The position numbers and the translations under genes were made by a program. Under the pieces are notes generated by a model, which was not told the DNA's origin, ran no database searches, and saw only the letters and a program-made list of their open reading frames with translations. This document shows positions 41,760-52,534 of a stretch of DNA of 64,000 bases, in pieces. Positions within the stretch are counted from its first letter, which is position 1. Every line of letters begins with the position of its first letter. Origin of the DNA: Obelidium mucronatum (lineage: Eukaryota; Chytridiomycota; Chytridiomycetes; Chytridiales; Chytriomycetaceae); the NCBI GenBank assembly GCA_025765595.1, contig JAIVFH010000013.1, forward strand, positions 124,001 to 188,000. The letters are read 5' to 3'.

Positions 41760-43635
41760 ATGACAACCTCGACCCTTCCTCGCGTCTTGACAATTGCGGG
41801 TTCTGACTCCGGAGGTGGTGCCGGAATCCAAGCCGACCTTAAAACCTTTACCTCGATTGGAACATATGGAACTTCGGTGCATTACAGGCCCTGACTGCTC
41901 AAAACACAATTGGAGTACAGGGAATCCACCCTTGCCCACCTGAATTCGTTAGCACAGCAGCTTGATTCAGTTCTGGCAGACATTGGAACAGACGCTATTA
42001 AGACGGGGATGCTCTTTAACGCTGCCATGATCAATGTTGTTGTCGCAAAGATCCAGGAGTTTAACTTGACCAAATTCGTACTTGACCCTGTCATGATTGC
42101 AACCAGCGGAGACCGTTTGCTCGCTGAAGATGCTGTCGCTGCCATCACGGACCAGTTGTTGCCGTTGGCATTGGTTGTCACTCCGAATATTCCTGAAGCT
42201 CTCGTGCTGTGCAAAGCACTCCAAAAAGGTTATTCGGGTGTCATTGAAACTTTGGAAGACATGCATGCTGCTGCCAGAGTACTTCATGCAGCCGGGGTCA
42301 AAAATGTGTTGATCAAGGGTGGGCATCTTCCCCTTTCTCAGCCTCCTCGTGTAGCGGAGGGTGTCCAGAGTGTCATGATTGCTCCCAATGTGAAGAGAGA
42401 CAATGGTGAACACGTCAAATATTGCGTAGATGTTTTGTTTACTGGCGATGAGTTGATCGAGTTTTGGAAGGAATATGTTCCAACCAAAAACACTCACGGA
42501 ACTGGATGTACCTTGTCAGCGGCTATTGCTGCTCACCTGGCCTCAGGGAAATCTGGTACTTTGGTTTTAATTTTTCTGTTTTTCTGTTTTTCAAACCACT
42601 ACTGATGAGAATTATATAAGTTGTGCAATCCGTTCAAGAAGGACTGCTGTTTGTCACAAATGCGATTAGCACTTCTCTCAGCATCGGAGCCGGGCATGGA
42701 CCTTTGAACCATGTTTACTCCATTGTTCCAACGAAACCAGCTATGACAAAGTATGAATCTTAAGATGCATGCATCAGAGTTTAACAATATGTTTTTGAAA
42801 AATAGGGAAACTTTTATTCAACACCTGAAAGACTCGTGCAAAACTGATTGGGACGAATACATCAACCACGAGTTCGTCCGTGGACTTGCCGATGGATCCC
42901 TGAATCCAGAGTCATTCAAGCATTACATTCGTCAAGATTACATCTACTTGTTGCATTATGCTCGCGCCTATGCCTTGGCGGCTTTCAAGTCGAATCGTTT
43001 CGAAGACATTGTCGCAGCTTCAGGGGTTGCTTTGCATATCGCACAGGAGAGCCAACTTCACGTCAAGGTATTACTCTCAGTGAAAGCATATTTTTTATTG
43101 GTTGTGCTAAGATTATGTCATTTAAGTACTGCGAGTCGTGGGGTATTTCTTTGGAAGAACTCGAACGCACCAAAGAAGCAACTGCCAACTTGTCTTACAC
43201 TCGCTACTTTTTGGAAAAGGGATTAAGTGGTGATCTTTTGGATTTGTACATTGCGATGGCTCCTTGTTTGATTGGATATGGGGAGATTGGACTCAAACTT
43301 GCAAATGACCCAAACACCAAGAGAGGTACCAATTCAGTAATTCTTTTGGGGGTCTTCTCTCATACTTCCTAACATTTATTTCAATAAGAGGGCAACTTGT
43401 ACTGGGAATGGATTAGTAACTATGGAAAAGAGGACTTCCAAAGCGCTGTTGCTCTTGGAGAAGGTTTGCACTAGTTCTTCTATTGTTGGAGTAAGACTCA
43501 ATTTGCCACTCGATAGACCTTCTTTTCCGTCTGTACACAGAAATGGTTCCCTCATCCAACGCGAACCGTCTGCAAGAGCTATGCGACGTATTCAGGCAAG
43601 CCACTATTCTTGAAGTCAAATTCTGGGACAGTTGA
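41760..43635 (+). CDS. THI20: THI20-type HMP kinase / TenA fusion
   Basis: Bifunctional thiamine enzyme. The ThiD half phosphorylates hydroxymethylpyrimidine and its monophosphate; the TenA half (thiaminase II) salvages pyrimidine. Exons: 41760..42555, 42621..42750, 42806..43067, 43127..43325, 43389..43463, 43541..43635; about 518 residues. Marks are [55 protein letters not shown], then TenA motifs [29 protein letters not shown] and [10 protein letters not shown] segment of about 70 nt (41878-41950) coding [12 protein letters not shown] lies in another frame, bounded by two compensating indels with an in-frame TGA at 41892, so sequence errors are likely. A TPP aptamer follows the stop codon. 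Confidence 0.9.
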
Positions 43636-43765
43636 GTTGTTTTTCTTCTCCGTTTTATAGTAGGGAGTATTAAATCGTTTTGAAAATGTCAAGTGGGACT
43701 CCATATTCTGAGCTGAACGGGTGGACACTCCTGACCTTGTCTTTTTATTTCTATTTGTTTTTGTT

Positions 43766-43865
43766 AAGCAAAATTACGGGAGCCATTGCTGTTTTTATTT
43801 GGCTGAGAACATTAACCGTTTGGACCGGATCATTGGTAATTCTTGCGTCGGGCACGTTTTTGCTT
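43766..43865 (+). promoter_or_regulatory. TPP riboswitch aptamer in the THI20 3' UTR
   Basis: It starts 131 nt after the THI20 stop, on the sense strand. P1 is AAGCAAAA (43766..43773) with TTTTGCTT (43858..43865); P2 is CGG (43777) with CCG (43816); P3 is GCCA (43782) with TGGC (43800). The HMP-binding CTGAGA is at 43803..43808, P4 is CCG (43825) with CGG (43849), and the pyrophosphate-side GGTAATTC loop and GCG follow. P5 is weak here. AATAAA lies at 43871..43876, 6 nt past P1. The same signature downstream of THI6 supports the call. A role in 3'-end choice or mRNA stability is inferred from position. Confidence 0.82.
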
Positions 43866-43899
43866 GCATTAATAAACAAGGAGGACTTTGATGTTATCA

Positions 43900-46189
43900 C
43901 ATATAGTCGCACTTTTGAGGTTAACTCCGTGTTTGAAATGATGGAAAAACAAACACTGCAAACTCGATTTTTCATTGATAAACTTTTCAATGTGCAATAC
44001 ATCACAACAACACGCAATAAATACAGTGCTTCCAAAACGCACAACAATGCTATCCACTTGTCGCCTGAGCACGACGTCTCATCCATCCACAGGTCAACTT
44101 CAAAGAATGCATTTCCAAATCAAAGGGATTAAATCCACGCGCCGGGTTCTCTACATATTCGGGAAGGGAGTATTCCACCGTGCCCGCAAACGTTTTCACA
44201 ATCGCTTTCTTGGGATCCGAAAACTCCTCCATCAAGTCACAGTCTAGAACAACAAGGCGCATGGTTTCCATGTCGATAGCAAGGTTTTTGGGTTTAATAT
44301 CACAGTGGACAAATACGGTTCTCGTGCAAAAAGGCCACGTATTCGGTTAGTTGTTGGATCAAATCAAGCCAGGTTTTGTGCGATAACTGAGCTGAACGTC
44401 CAAACACATCTTCCAAGGGATTCAAGAACGGGAAAACAATAAACGTAATTTTCGGTGTCGGGACTCGGTATCATTTCCAAGGGCTTAATAGTAACGTTTC
44501 GTTTATCCTGAATCATGGCAGACAGCTTGTTGAGAAAGTATATTTCTCTAGGGCTCTGTGACTGTTTGATGATAACCGGCTTCCCAGAGTGGCGACAAAC
44601 TGGCAGTGGTGCAGTTCGGGATTGCAGGCTCACAGCCTGGAGGAGGCTCATCAATTTCGTAAGAAGGATTAAGGATTTGATACTGAATTTCCGCGATATC
44701 ACTTCCATGAAAACCACCAGCGCCGTTGGATCTCCAGCTATCACCACTTTGCCAACGAGGGTTTTTACGAGGGCTAAATGACGATCCTAGAGGCAATCTG
44801 AGTTCAACAATTTTTCGCTTGAATTTTGCGTTCTGAGCTACAGCTGGCTCCAACTGAATGATAGGCAGATTCCGAAGGTGGAATGCCAACTGCAACATAT
44901 CCGAAAAGTTGTGGCACCAATAAGCATTGACAAGATCGTAGTAGAACATGTTGCTGTCTTTGTAGAAGATGTACATCTTGAAGCAGTCCTTTGAAGTCAA
45001 CAGAAACGGGCAGCAATAGTTTTTGTAGTTCTCCTCATTAGAATCAATAACACGATCAGCAGGTTGTATAGACTCCCAAATCATGCGAACAATGCATACA
45101 ATTTTGACCAAATCAGTTGCAAAAACAGCATTCGGAGTATTTGTATTGACGTTGCCTTCACCAACAACTTGATACCGCCCATGCTGAATAATTTCGAAGT
45201 CAGTTTGAGGCCGGGTATGAAATAGGGCATTGCCCACTTGAAAATTGATTGGAAACTCCAGCTGCTATAAATGCCAAAAAGTAAAAGCATGTTATTCACC
45301 AAACCAAATAAACCTCAAACAATGACAGAACTACAAACCCTATTTCTGTTGTAGCCTCTCAAGTTGCGACTAAACGAATTATCTACAACTGGTCCAACCA
45401 AACGAATATGCAGAGCAGATTCGGTCAGGCCATCGGGAAGTGTTTCCTTGGAATCTTCCATAATGTAAACATACTGGAGTATTTCCTGCCAATTATCTTT
45501 GGTGGATTCGTCAACGAACTGCACATCGACATGGTCAAACAGTTTCCACGAGGCCATTGCGGTACAATCTTGCAAATATTTGATGCAGTCGTTTGCAAAC
45601 CGATCGCCTTTTGAAACTTTCAAGACACGCTTAGCTGAAATTGCAGCTCTGAATGCCTCGAGCATATCATATTTGGTTGGAATACCAGAATCCCTTGCCG
45701 AGATGTTGTTCCTTTCAAGGTCATCAACAGTAAACTTCCCTTTGGTCTTCATCGAAAATATAAGTTTGTCCTTCGCTTCGCCTGGACCATCTGTAGATCG
45801 GTTTGATAGCTTTCTCGGAATAGAAACAACACACCTGTGATTCCAGAATTCGAGTTCTTAATAGCATCTTTCAAAGCCTCTTCCTGAACTCTCAAAGCAT
45901 TTTCCTTGATGTTCAACTGAACCAGGAGCTGAGTTTGCTCAGCCAAAAGCGCAATCCGATAAGCTCTCAGTTCTTCATGACATCCGAACTGGCCTTTTTC
46001 TGCAGTCGTCCAAGTCATGTGATTGTTCGCCAGAAGAGTGCTGATATGGCCCAGTTCTGAATCCAAACTGGCCAGCAGATCCACGACTGCTTGCATAGAA
46101 CCCTTTGTTTTTGCAATTTCTTCTTTGAGGAGGGCCAGTTCGTCTGCCGCGGGTTGGTGCTCAGCAGGGACTTCTTCGTGTGAAGACAT
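43900..46189 (-). pseudogene. Kinase-like gene with several frameshifts
   Basis: From the ATG at 46189: a coiled-coil N-terminus (LLKEEIAKTKGSMQAVVDLL), an intron at about 45794-45837, a middle region with no known domain, a second intron near 45264-45340, then a degenerate protein-kinase C-lobe. Recognisable pieces are PVIIKQ (VAIK-like Lys), FLHENRIC, CDIKPKNLAID (catalytic loop), VVLDCD in place of DFG, and a LPEY/APE equivalent. These pieces sit in at least three frames between 44700 and 44060, with stops between them. Whether this is real decay or clustered sequence errors is open; the breaks are denser than elsewhere in the window. It resembles divergent fungal pseudokinases more than a housekeeping kinase. 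Confidence 0.55.
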
Positions 46190-46298
46190 AATTATTCTAC
46201 AAAGCAATCGAAAATGGATTTTGCACCGCGCTTACAATATAATTCTTCACAACTCAACGGAGACGTTGCGCAATCGAAACTGAATCTTAAGCTTGTAT

Positions 46299-47792
46299 TT
46301 AGGCCAACAACTTTTGAATCTTTCCAACAACATTCACCCATCCACCTTCCAACCCAACAAAGACACCTGCGCGAAAAATGACCCACAGCTTGAAATAAAC
46401 CCAAATCTGAGCAAACAAGTGAGAAAACAACTTTTTCAAAAAAGTGGTCGGTTTCTTTTGTGCAAGAAGTTTCAGTAGGCTCAGTTTCGTCGGAGATGAG
46501 TTGAAGGGAGGGTACATGAGCGCAGAGGCTGATTCCGTGATAGGTCCTGTGCTGCGCCAGACAAGACCGCGTTCGTGAGTAAACGCTGTTTTGTTGTTGT
46601 TTGGGATGAATGATCAGAAAAACAAAAGCACTCCAACTCAACTCATGAATCCGGCGTGCCCGTGACATTTCCCCATTCCAGAATTCCCAACGCCTCCAAA
46701 TGGCATATCTTCAACTGTTTGAAAATTAAATGCGTTATAATTTGACAAATAAAGCAAGGAAAAACTCACCAAAAAAATTCATCAAAAACCCGTTGATTAA
46801 AATCGATCCAGACAAAGTATTATCAAGAAACTTATTTGCAATCGCCTTGCTTTCCGTGCAGACATACATGGACAAGGGTCGAGGGCTGAGACAATTATTG
46901 AGCAAGAGAAACAAGAGTCAAGGACTTTGCACTAACCGACTCTTGATAATAGAAATTGCTTCATTTTCATTGGCGACTTCCACAATTCCCAAGAGCGGTC
47001 CAAAGATTTCATCTTCCATCAATGGGTCCGACAACTTGACACCCGAAACCACCGAAGGCGTAATAAAACAGTCCTCCACACTATGTTCGCCACCGTATTC
47101 AAGCTTCGAATGGGCTTGAGCTAATTGGCGCGAAAGGACTTTCAAAAGTCGTTGTGTGTGGTTTCTGTTGATGATTCGTGCATACGCTTTGCTTGATTTG
47201 ACGTCAGTTGATAGCATTTCAGTAAAGGACTTTTTGATTGCTTCTATGAGACTGTCTTTTGCATCCTTGTGGACAAGCACGTAGTCTGGGGCAACGCAAA
47301 TCTTGTTTTTTTCCAAACTTAAGGAAGAACTACAGCAAGAACAAGAAAAAAAAATTGCACACCTGGCCACAGTTTAAAGCCTTTGCCCAACACAATCGGT
47401 TTGCGATTACCGCAATATTTGCATCACTGTGAACGTACACAGGAGATTTGCCTCCCAATTCTACAGACAAGCCACTTTAAAAAAAACCTTAATGCATGCG
47501 TGGTGAAAAAAAGTTTACCTAAAGTAGCAGGAACAAGATGCTTTGCGCATGCTTGAAGAACAACCTTTCCAACTGAAGGGGAACCAGTAAAGAAGACGTG
47601 ATCAAACTTTTGCTCCAACAGCGCTGAAGTTTCTCCAACACCGCCAACCACAACTTTCACGGCTTCTGGATCAAGCACTTTTGGAACCCATTCAGCGACT
47701 AAAGATTCACATGCAGTTGATACTTCAGACGGCTGTGGAAGAAAAGAAATTCAAAGCGGCGACATTAGCGGGTGAACCGTCAGAACCAAAAA

Positions 47793-47831
<39 letters not shown>

Positions 47832-48335
47832 ACACCTTTGCAACAATACAGTTTCCTGCCGCCAACGCGTGAATAATTGGAACAAAGAGGAGATTGATTG
47901 GAAAGTTCCAAGGTGCAATAATACACACGACCCCAAGCGGCTCGTGGCGAACATGGGTCGTGTCCATCATCAAAGCCAGATTTGGTTTGCATTTTCTCGG
48001 TTTTGTCCATTCGTCAATATGGTCCAAAGCATACGAGCATTCGTTCACAGTTGCCCTGATTTCATTTGCTATCTCTGCCATGGGCTGTCACCAGTCCAGA
48101 ACAAGAGGTGAGCCGAGTAGATGACATGATTGAATGTGCATTTTTTTTTTTTACTTACGCGATTGAGGTCTTTCGCGAGTGCCGCTCCAATGACCTTCTC
48201 ATGGTCTGTGAGGAATCTGTACAGATTCTGCAGCTGCCTTTTCCGCCAAGCGATCGGTTTTGTTTTATTCGACTCGAAGGTCTTTCGGAGGCTGTTGACG
48301 ATGTGCGGGATTTCTGTGACTGGAGTGGTAGCCAT
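46299..48335 (-). CDS. Class-3 fatty aldehyde dehydrogenase, membrane-tailed
   Basis: Oxidises medium- and long-chain aldehydes to acids with NAD(P)+, like yeast HFD1. Eight exons from 48335: 48159..48335, 47836..48084, 47519..47732, 47363..47460, 46937..47301, 46770..46885, 46643..46714, 46299..46585; in phase, 525 residues. Motifs: APWNFPINL, FTGSPSVGK, ELGGKSP with the general-base Glu, NCGQICVAPDY with the nucleophile Cys, EIFGPLLGI, PFGGVGNSGMG. A C-terminal hydrophobic stretch (FAQIWVYFKLWVIF) fits a tail anchor in ER, peroxisome or mitochondria. Its ATG is 32 nt from that of THI6 on the opposite strand. Confidence 0.93.
47795..47830 (+). repeat. Poly(A) run of 36 nt
   Basis: Uninterrupted A run in an ALDH intron; on the coding strand a T run just after the GTGTG donor. 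Length is likely unstable and error-prone. Confidence 0.9.
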
Positions 48336-48367
48336 GTTTTGTGTTGTGAAACGAAAAAAAATCTGAA

Positions 48368-50129
48368 ATGCACAAAACGACAGTCACAAAGACCACCACC
48401 ACCACCACGACTTACTCTGGCGCATCGAACTCACCCAAAAAGAGTCTCAATCTTGCTGTTTACGTCGTTATCGATACGGCTGTGCTTCCAGCTACAGCGG
48501 ATGTCCGCTGCTATCGCTCGAGCCTCTTTGCAAGGCGGAGCAACAATTCTGCAACTGAGAGCAAAGAGTTTGGAAACCAAGCCGTTCATCGAATTGGCTG
48601 AAAAGATTAGAAATGAAGCAAGAAAATTCGGCGTTACTTTTGTTGTTAATGACCGAGTCGATGTTGCTTTGGCTGTTGACGCTGATGGAGTTCACTTGGG
48701 CCAGGTTTGAATATTCCTATACACAAAGCCCACGCAATTTCCTTTACTCCTCTGACAAAAGAAGAACCACAGGATGATATGCCCCTTGTCACAGCCCGAG
48801 CGCTCTTGGGTCCAACCAAGATTATTGGAATCACATGCGCGACATCCGCCCAAGTCATCGAAGCATGCAGCAGCCATCAAGCAGACTACCTTGGAACATG
48901 CGCAGTCTTTCCAACCACCACGAAATCCTATGATTCAGATTTTGTCCCCCTTGGTACAAACGGGTTACGCGAGCTGCTGGCGATTTCAACGCTTCCTGTG
49001 GTTGCGATTGGTGGGATCAATGAATCGAATGTGGAAACTCTGATTCAAGAATCGAGACATGTGGATGGGTCTGTTGTTGCGGGTTGTGCGGTGGTGTCGG
49101 CGGTTATTTGTGCAACCAACCCAGAACTCGCTACTCGCGCTCTGGCTGCCAAAATCACTCCTATCGTGTCAAAACTTCCCGCCATAACGCTCCAACTCAA
49201 CTCACGCTCCCCGCGTGTTCAAACCTTAGTCAACCAAATCGCAAACGCGCTCGCTTCTATCCGCAGAACAACGCCTCTTGTCCATTCCATCACCAACTAT
49301 GTAGTCATGAACGATAACGCGAATATCATCCTCGCTATTGGTGGATCCCCCATCATGGCACACAGTATCGATGAAGCAGCCGACATTGTCAGCTTCTGTG
49401 GATCTTTAGTTCTCAACATTGGGACACTATCCAACCACTGGATCCAAGCCATGCACATTGCTGGAAAGAAGGCAAACGAAATTGGGATCCCTGTGGTTTT
49501 AGATCCTGTTGGTGCAGGAGCTACCCCACTTCGTCAAAAGACTTGCACAGACCTTGCAACATTGGTTCACGCCGATATTATCAAAGGGAACGCGGGAGAG
49601 ATTTCGTTCCTTGCGGGTGCTTTAGCGGGGCATAGTGGTGGGGCTCAGTCTCGCGGTGTGGATAGCGATGGTAGTGTTTCAGAGCCGTCGCGTATTGTTC
49701 GCTCATTGGCGGGTAAAATCGGGTCAGTGATTGCAATGTCTGGGCCTGTTGATTATATTGCGGATCGCGAAGGAAAGGATGTTGTTACCATTCAAAACGG
49801 CAATGAGTGGTTGGGCAAGATTACTGGGACTGGTTGTGACACAACAACAATGGTGGCTGCTTTTGCCGCTGCCTTGGCTGCAGAGCTGGCTGGTGGTGAA
49901 AAATCTGCAGCTCGCTGGACTTCTCTTTCTGGTGAAGACGGAGGATTTGATCCTTACCTGGTTGCTGCTGTTGGTGGAATTTTGTGTATGTGTATTGCAG
50001 CTGAACAAGCCGTTGCTCAGCCAGGTGTAGTGAAAGGGGCCCATGAGCTTTAAGACGGCATTGTTTGATGCCGTCGCTAATTTGACGCCTGAAATGGTTC
50101 AGCGCCATGCTCGTATCGATTTAGCTTGA
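48368..50129 (+). CDS. THI6: THI6-type thiamine-phosphate synthase / hydroxyethylthiazole kinase
   Basis: Bifunctional last-step thiamine enzyme. The ThiE half couples HMP-PP with thiazole phosphate; the ThiM half phosphorylates hydroxyethylthiazole. Two exons, 48368..48704 and 48773..50129, joined as GVHLGQ|DDMPLVTAR. ThiE: YVVIDT, GGATILQLRAKS, NDRVDVALAV. ThiM: SITNYVVMNDNANIILAIGG, PVVLDPVGAGAT, GNAGEI, ITGTGCDTT. Two single extra bases interrupt the frame, one near 48500-48510 after TAVLPATAD and one near 50035-50045, after which FKTALFDAVANLTPEMVQR runs to a stop at 50129. Both sites lie in conserved sequence, so error is likely. About 563 residues. A TPP aptamer follows in the 3' UTR. 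Confidence 0.92.
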
Positions 50130-50175
50130 CCGCTGTTTTTCGATTTCTATTCTCTTTGTTTGAAGGTTTCGGATT

Positions 50176-50266
50176 GTTTATTTGCGGGTGCTATCTTATT
50201 TGGCTGAGATTTTATGAACCGTTAGGACCGGACTACATGGTAATTCATGCGTCGGGAAAAATAAAC
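50176..50266 (+). promoter_or_regulatory. TPP riboswitch aptamer in the THI6 3' UTR, P1 holds AATAAA
   Basis: Begins 46 nt after the THI6 stop, sense strand. P1 pairs GTTTATTT (50176..50183) with AAATAAAC (50259..50266), a perfect 8-bp stem whose 3' strand contains AATAAA (50260..50265). P2 is CGG (50185) with CCG (50219); P3 is GCTA (50190) with TGGC (50201). CTGAGA is at 50204..50209, P4 is CCG (50228) with CGG (50253), and P5 is CATG (50236) with CATG (50246) closing a GTAATT loop; GCG and GGGA follow. A GT-rich stretch (TGTGTGGTTGGG) starts just downstream, as expected for a cleavage/polyadenylation site. TPP stabilises P1 in known aptamers, so the signal would be hidden when thiamine is plentiful. 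That mechanism is inference. Confidence 0.87.
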
Positions 50267-50417
50267 TATTTGTGTGGTTGGGCCAAAACATTCATGTTTC
50301 AGATGTGTTCGCCATTCACTACAACTAAAGGATTTGTCAGGATGAAACGAGATCCGTGAATCTGTGGCGCAAAATTTGTTTCAACAAAGTACAAACATGA
50401 AACGTAATCTCAACGGG

Positions 50418-50424
50418 TATAAAA
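50418..50424 (+). promoter_or_regulatory. TATA box of the surface-protein gene
   Basis: TATAAAA lies 64 nt before the ATG at 50488, in a short non-coding gap. Confidence 0.5.
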
Positions 50425-50487
50425 TGGCAACCCCGGACCAGAAACTGAAGACAGAACAACCAACACTACAAAAAAAAAAGCAGCAAA

Positions 50488-51177
50488 ATGTCTCTTGGAA
50501 ACGCCACTATTACTCTCCCAGTCTTGAACTGTGTCGGTGATGCCATCAAGACAGTTTCTGCTACCTGTGGTGTCAACTTCACAAAACCAACTGAAACTGC
50601 TGACTGCTACTGTTCCAGCACCAGCCTGACTGCCGTCAAAAACGCACTCACAGTCTGCGCCGCCGCTGCAAAGTCATGAAGAAGCCGTTGCCAGCGCCGT
50701 AGCCTATGGAACCTTATTCACAACGTCTTGTGAATCCCACACTGTCAAGGACAGCGACTGCCGCACAAAGTTCGCGTCTACTTACGCTGCCTTGCTTCCT
50801 GGCCTCTTGACTGGAATTACTTCTGGAACTACTGCCGGTCTTGCTGCTGCTGTTTGTGGTGGCGACAAGCAAAAGGCGGCCAACGACTTTTTGAAGACTT
50901 GTGCCAAGTCCTCCATCTCGATTGACACCAACTGCGCCGCTGGTAACACCACCACCACCACCACTACCACCACTACGACGACGACTACCACCACTACTGC
51001 CACAAAAACCACTACTACTGCCAGCAACACTTCAGCTACCTACCTACGCAGTAGCCACTACTTTGAAGGCAACCTACTACTACAGGATACACTGCTGCTA
51101 CATCTCTTTACTCTGGTGCAGTAACCAGTGTCTTCAGTTTCGCAGTCCTTGCAATCGCTGCATCCCTTGCATTCTAA
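50488..51177 (+). CDS. Cys- and Thr-rich GPI-type surface protein, frameshifted
   Basis: No known family. From the ATG at 50488: a Cys-spaced domain (CVGDAIKTVSATCGVNF, DCYCSSTSL, then SCESHTVKDSDC and TCAKSSISIDTNC), a pure Thr stalk from about 50949, and a hydrophobic C-terminus (VFSFAVLAIAASLAF) ending at 51177 that looks like a GPI-attachment signal. Three single extra bases (near 50672, 51045 and 51085) must be skipped to read it through. A classical N-terminal signal peptide is not evident, so the start may be wrong or an upstream exon missing. Likely a cell-surface or zoospore-coat protein. Confidence 0.6.
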
Positions 51178-51444
51178 TTCAGCATGTTTTCGCTGAAAAT
51201 TCTTAAACCTGCACTATCGGTTTATTTCAATAAAAAAAAGTTGTTATTCTCAAAAAGATGTTTTACTTCGCCACATACGTACGGTTGCGATTTCTTTGTA
51301 AGTTTTGATGAACGTGTAATGCATGGCTGTAACACCGACGGCAGCACCAATATTGCACTACTACAACAACACATCAATTTTATACTATAAATATTCAAAT
51401 AATCATAAAATGGAAAATTCCTTCCAGGTCACTTTAAAGAAAAG

Positions 51445-52534
51445 CTACAATTCGTCTTGAGAATCTTCTTCCGACTCTTCATCCAAAGCAACGCGTTTTA
51501 AATCCTTCACTACAGCGCTAAGCTTAACGCAAAACGCTTTGGAGCCCAAATAACTTTTACCGACAGTTTCCACCACTGCAACTTCAGATGACAATGTAGA
51601 TTTTGATGCATCATTGTCAGTTGAGTTGTTGTTCGATAAACTTTCTAGTTGTACAACCATAGTTTTCGAACTAGGACCTAAAAAGTCCTTATCATACCAT
51701 GGCAGAGTGTTATTCTCCAGTTCTGAGCGAATCAAGTTGACGATTTCAGCACATCTCTTGTTTGAAGTGTTTTCTGAGCATTGCAGAGCAAGAAAGAGAC
51801 GTTGTTTAAGAGCTTTGGGAACAGGGGAGACAGTTTCGGTGATGTAAGCAATGATCAAAGCAGCTTGAAAGAGTGGGTTGAGTACTGCAAGAAAGTTTCC
51901 ATACAAGCAACATACCTGCAGCAACAGGGGCAGATTGTTTTGCCTCGCACACTTCTCCGACATACGCCAGCAGGATCACGTATTTTGCAATGTCGACGAT
52001 CGCGTCCAGCCTCTCCTTGTTCTTGCCGCTAGTTTTCGCAAGCAGCGCGTGGGCGCCCTTGTGCAGCCACACTTCGGGGTCGACGGGCGCAAGCGGCGCG
52101 AGGCCGAGTGCGGCGCGCATGCGGCGGGCAGCGGCCAGAATGCGGCGCGGGTGAGTCATGGTGTGCAGCGCCACGTCGACGTGCGACACGGCGAGCCGCT
52201 GCTGGCGCGCCGCGAGAAGCAGCGCGGCGGCGCCGAGCGTGTTGCCGCGCCGCTGCGGCTGCGTGTCGCCGCGCCGCGCTTCGTATTCGCCGGCGAGCCG
52301 CGCCGCTGCTGCGACACTCGCGCCAAGCCCGAGCGCGCCGGCCGCTGCGCGCACCGCTGCTGACAAATCCGCTGACAAATCCGCTGACAAATCAGCCGCC
52401 ATCGATGGCGCGCCGCCGCCGCCGTCGCCGACGAGCGCCGCCCCGCTGGCGCCGAGCACGTGGCCGCAGCTGGTGCACACAAGCTCGGCGGACTCTTCCT
52501 CGACAGCCTGCGCATCGCAGCAAGGGGGGATCAT
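51445..52534 (-). CDS. TFIIB-family transcription factor (BRF2-like)
   Basis: Two exons (51916..52534, 51445..51863) give 345 residues. The N-terminus has a zinc-ribbon-like pair PCCDAQ...LVCTSCGHVLG, then a first cyclin-type repeat (GNTLGAAALLLAARQQRLAVSHVDVALHT) and a second helical repeat (AALIIAYITETVSPVPKALKQRL), with an acidic C-terminus (EESEEDSQDEL). The fold order matches TFIIB/BRF proteins, which recruit RNA polymerase II or III; the particular member is uncertain. The first exon is very GC-rich compared with its surroundings and contains a 12-bp triplet repeat. Confidence 0.62.
52359..52394 (-). repeat. 12-bp repeat, three copies
   Basis: GCTGACAAATCC occurs three times in tandem (last copy one mismatch) inside the TFIIB-like gene, encoding three copies of a four-residue Ser-Ala-Asp-Leu unit. 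Confidence 0.85.

Noticed and set aside
41868..41890. An 11-nt GT...AG intron in THI20 (GTGCATTACAG)
   Set aside because: Far too short for a spliceosomal intron, and it would delete conserved residues; paired indels explain the frame better.
43680..44132. Plus-strand ORF of 150 codons after THI20
   Set aside because: It runs through the TPP aptamer and over the antisense of the kinase remnant; its hydrophobic look comes from T-rich UTR sequence.
50126..50359. 77-codon ORF after THI6
   Set aside because: It is explained by the TPP aptamer and poly(A) region; no coding similarity.
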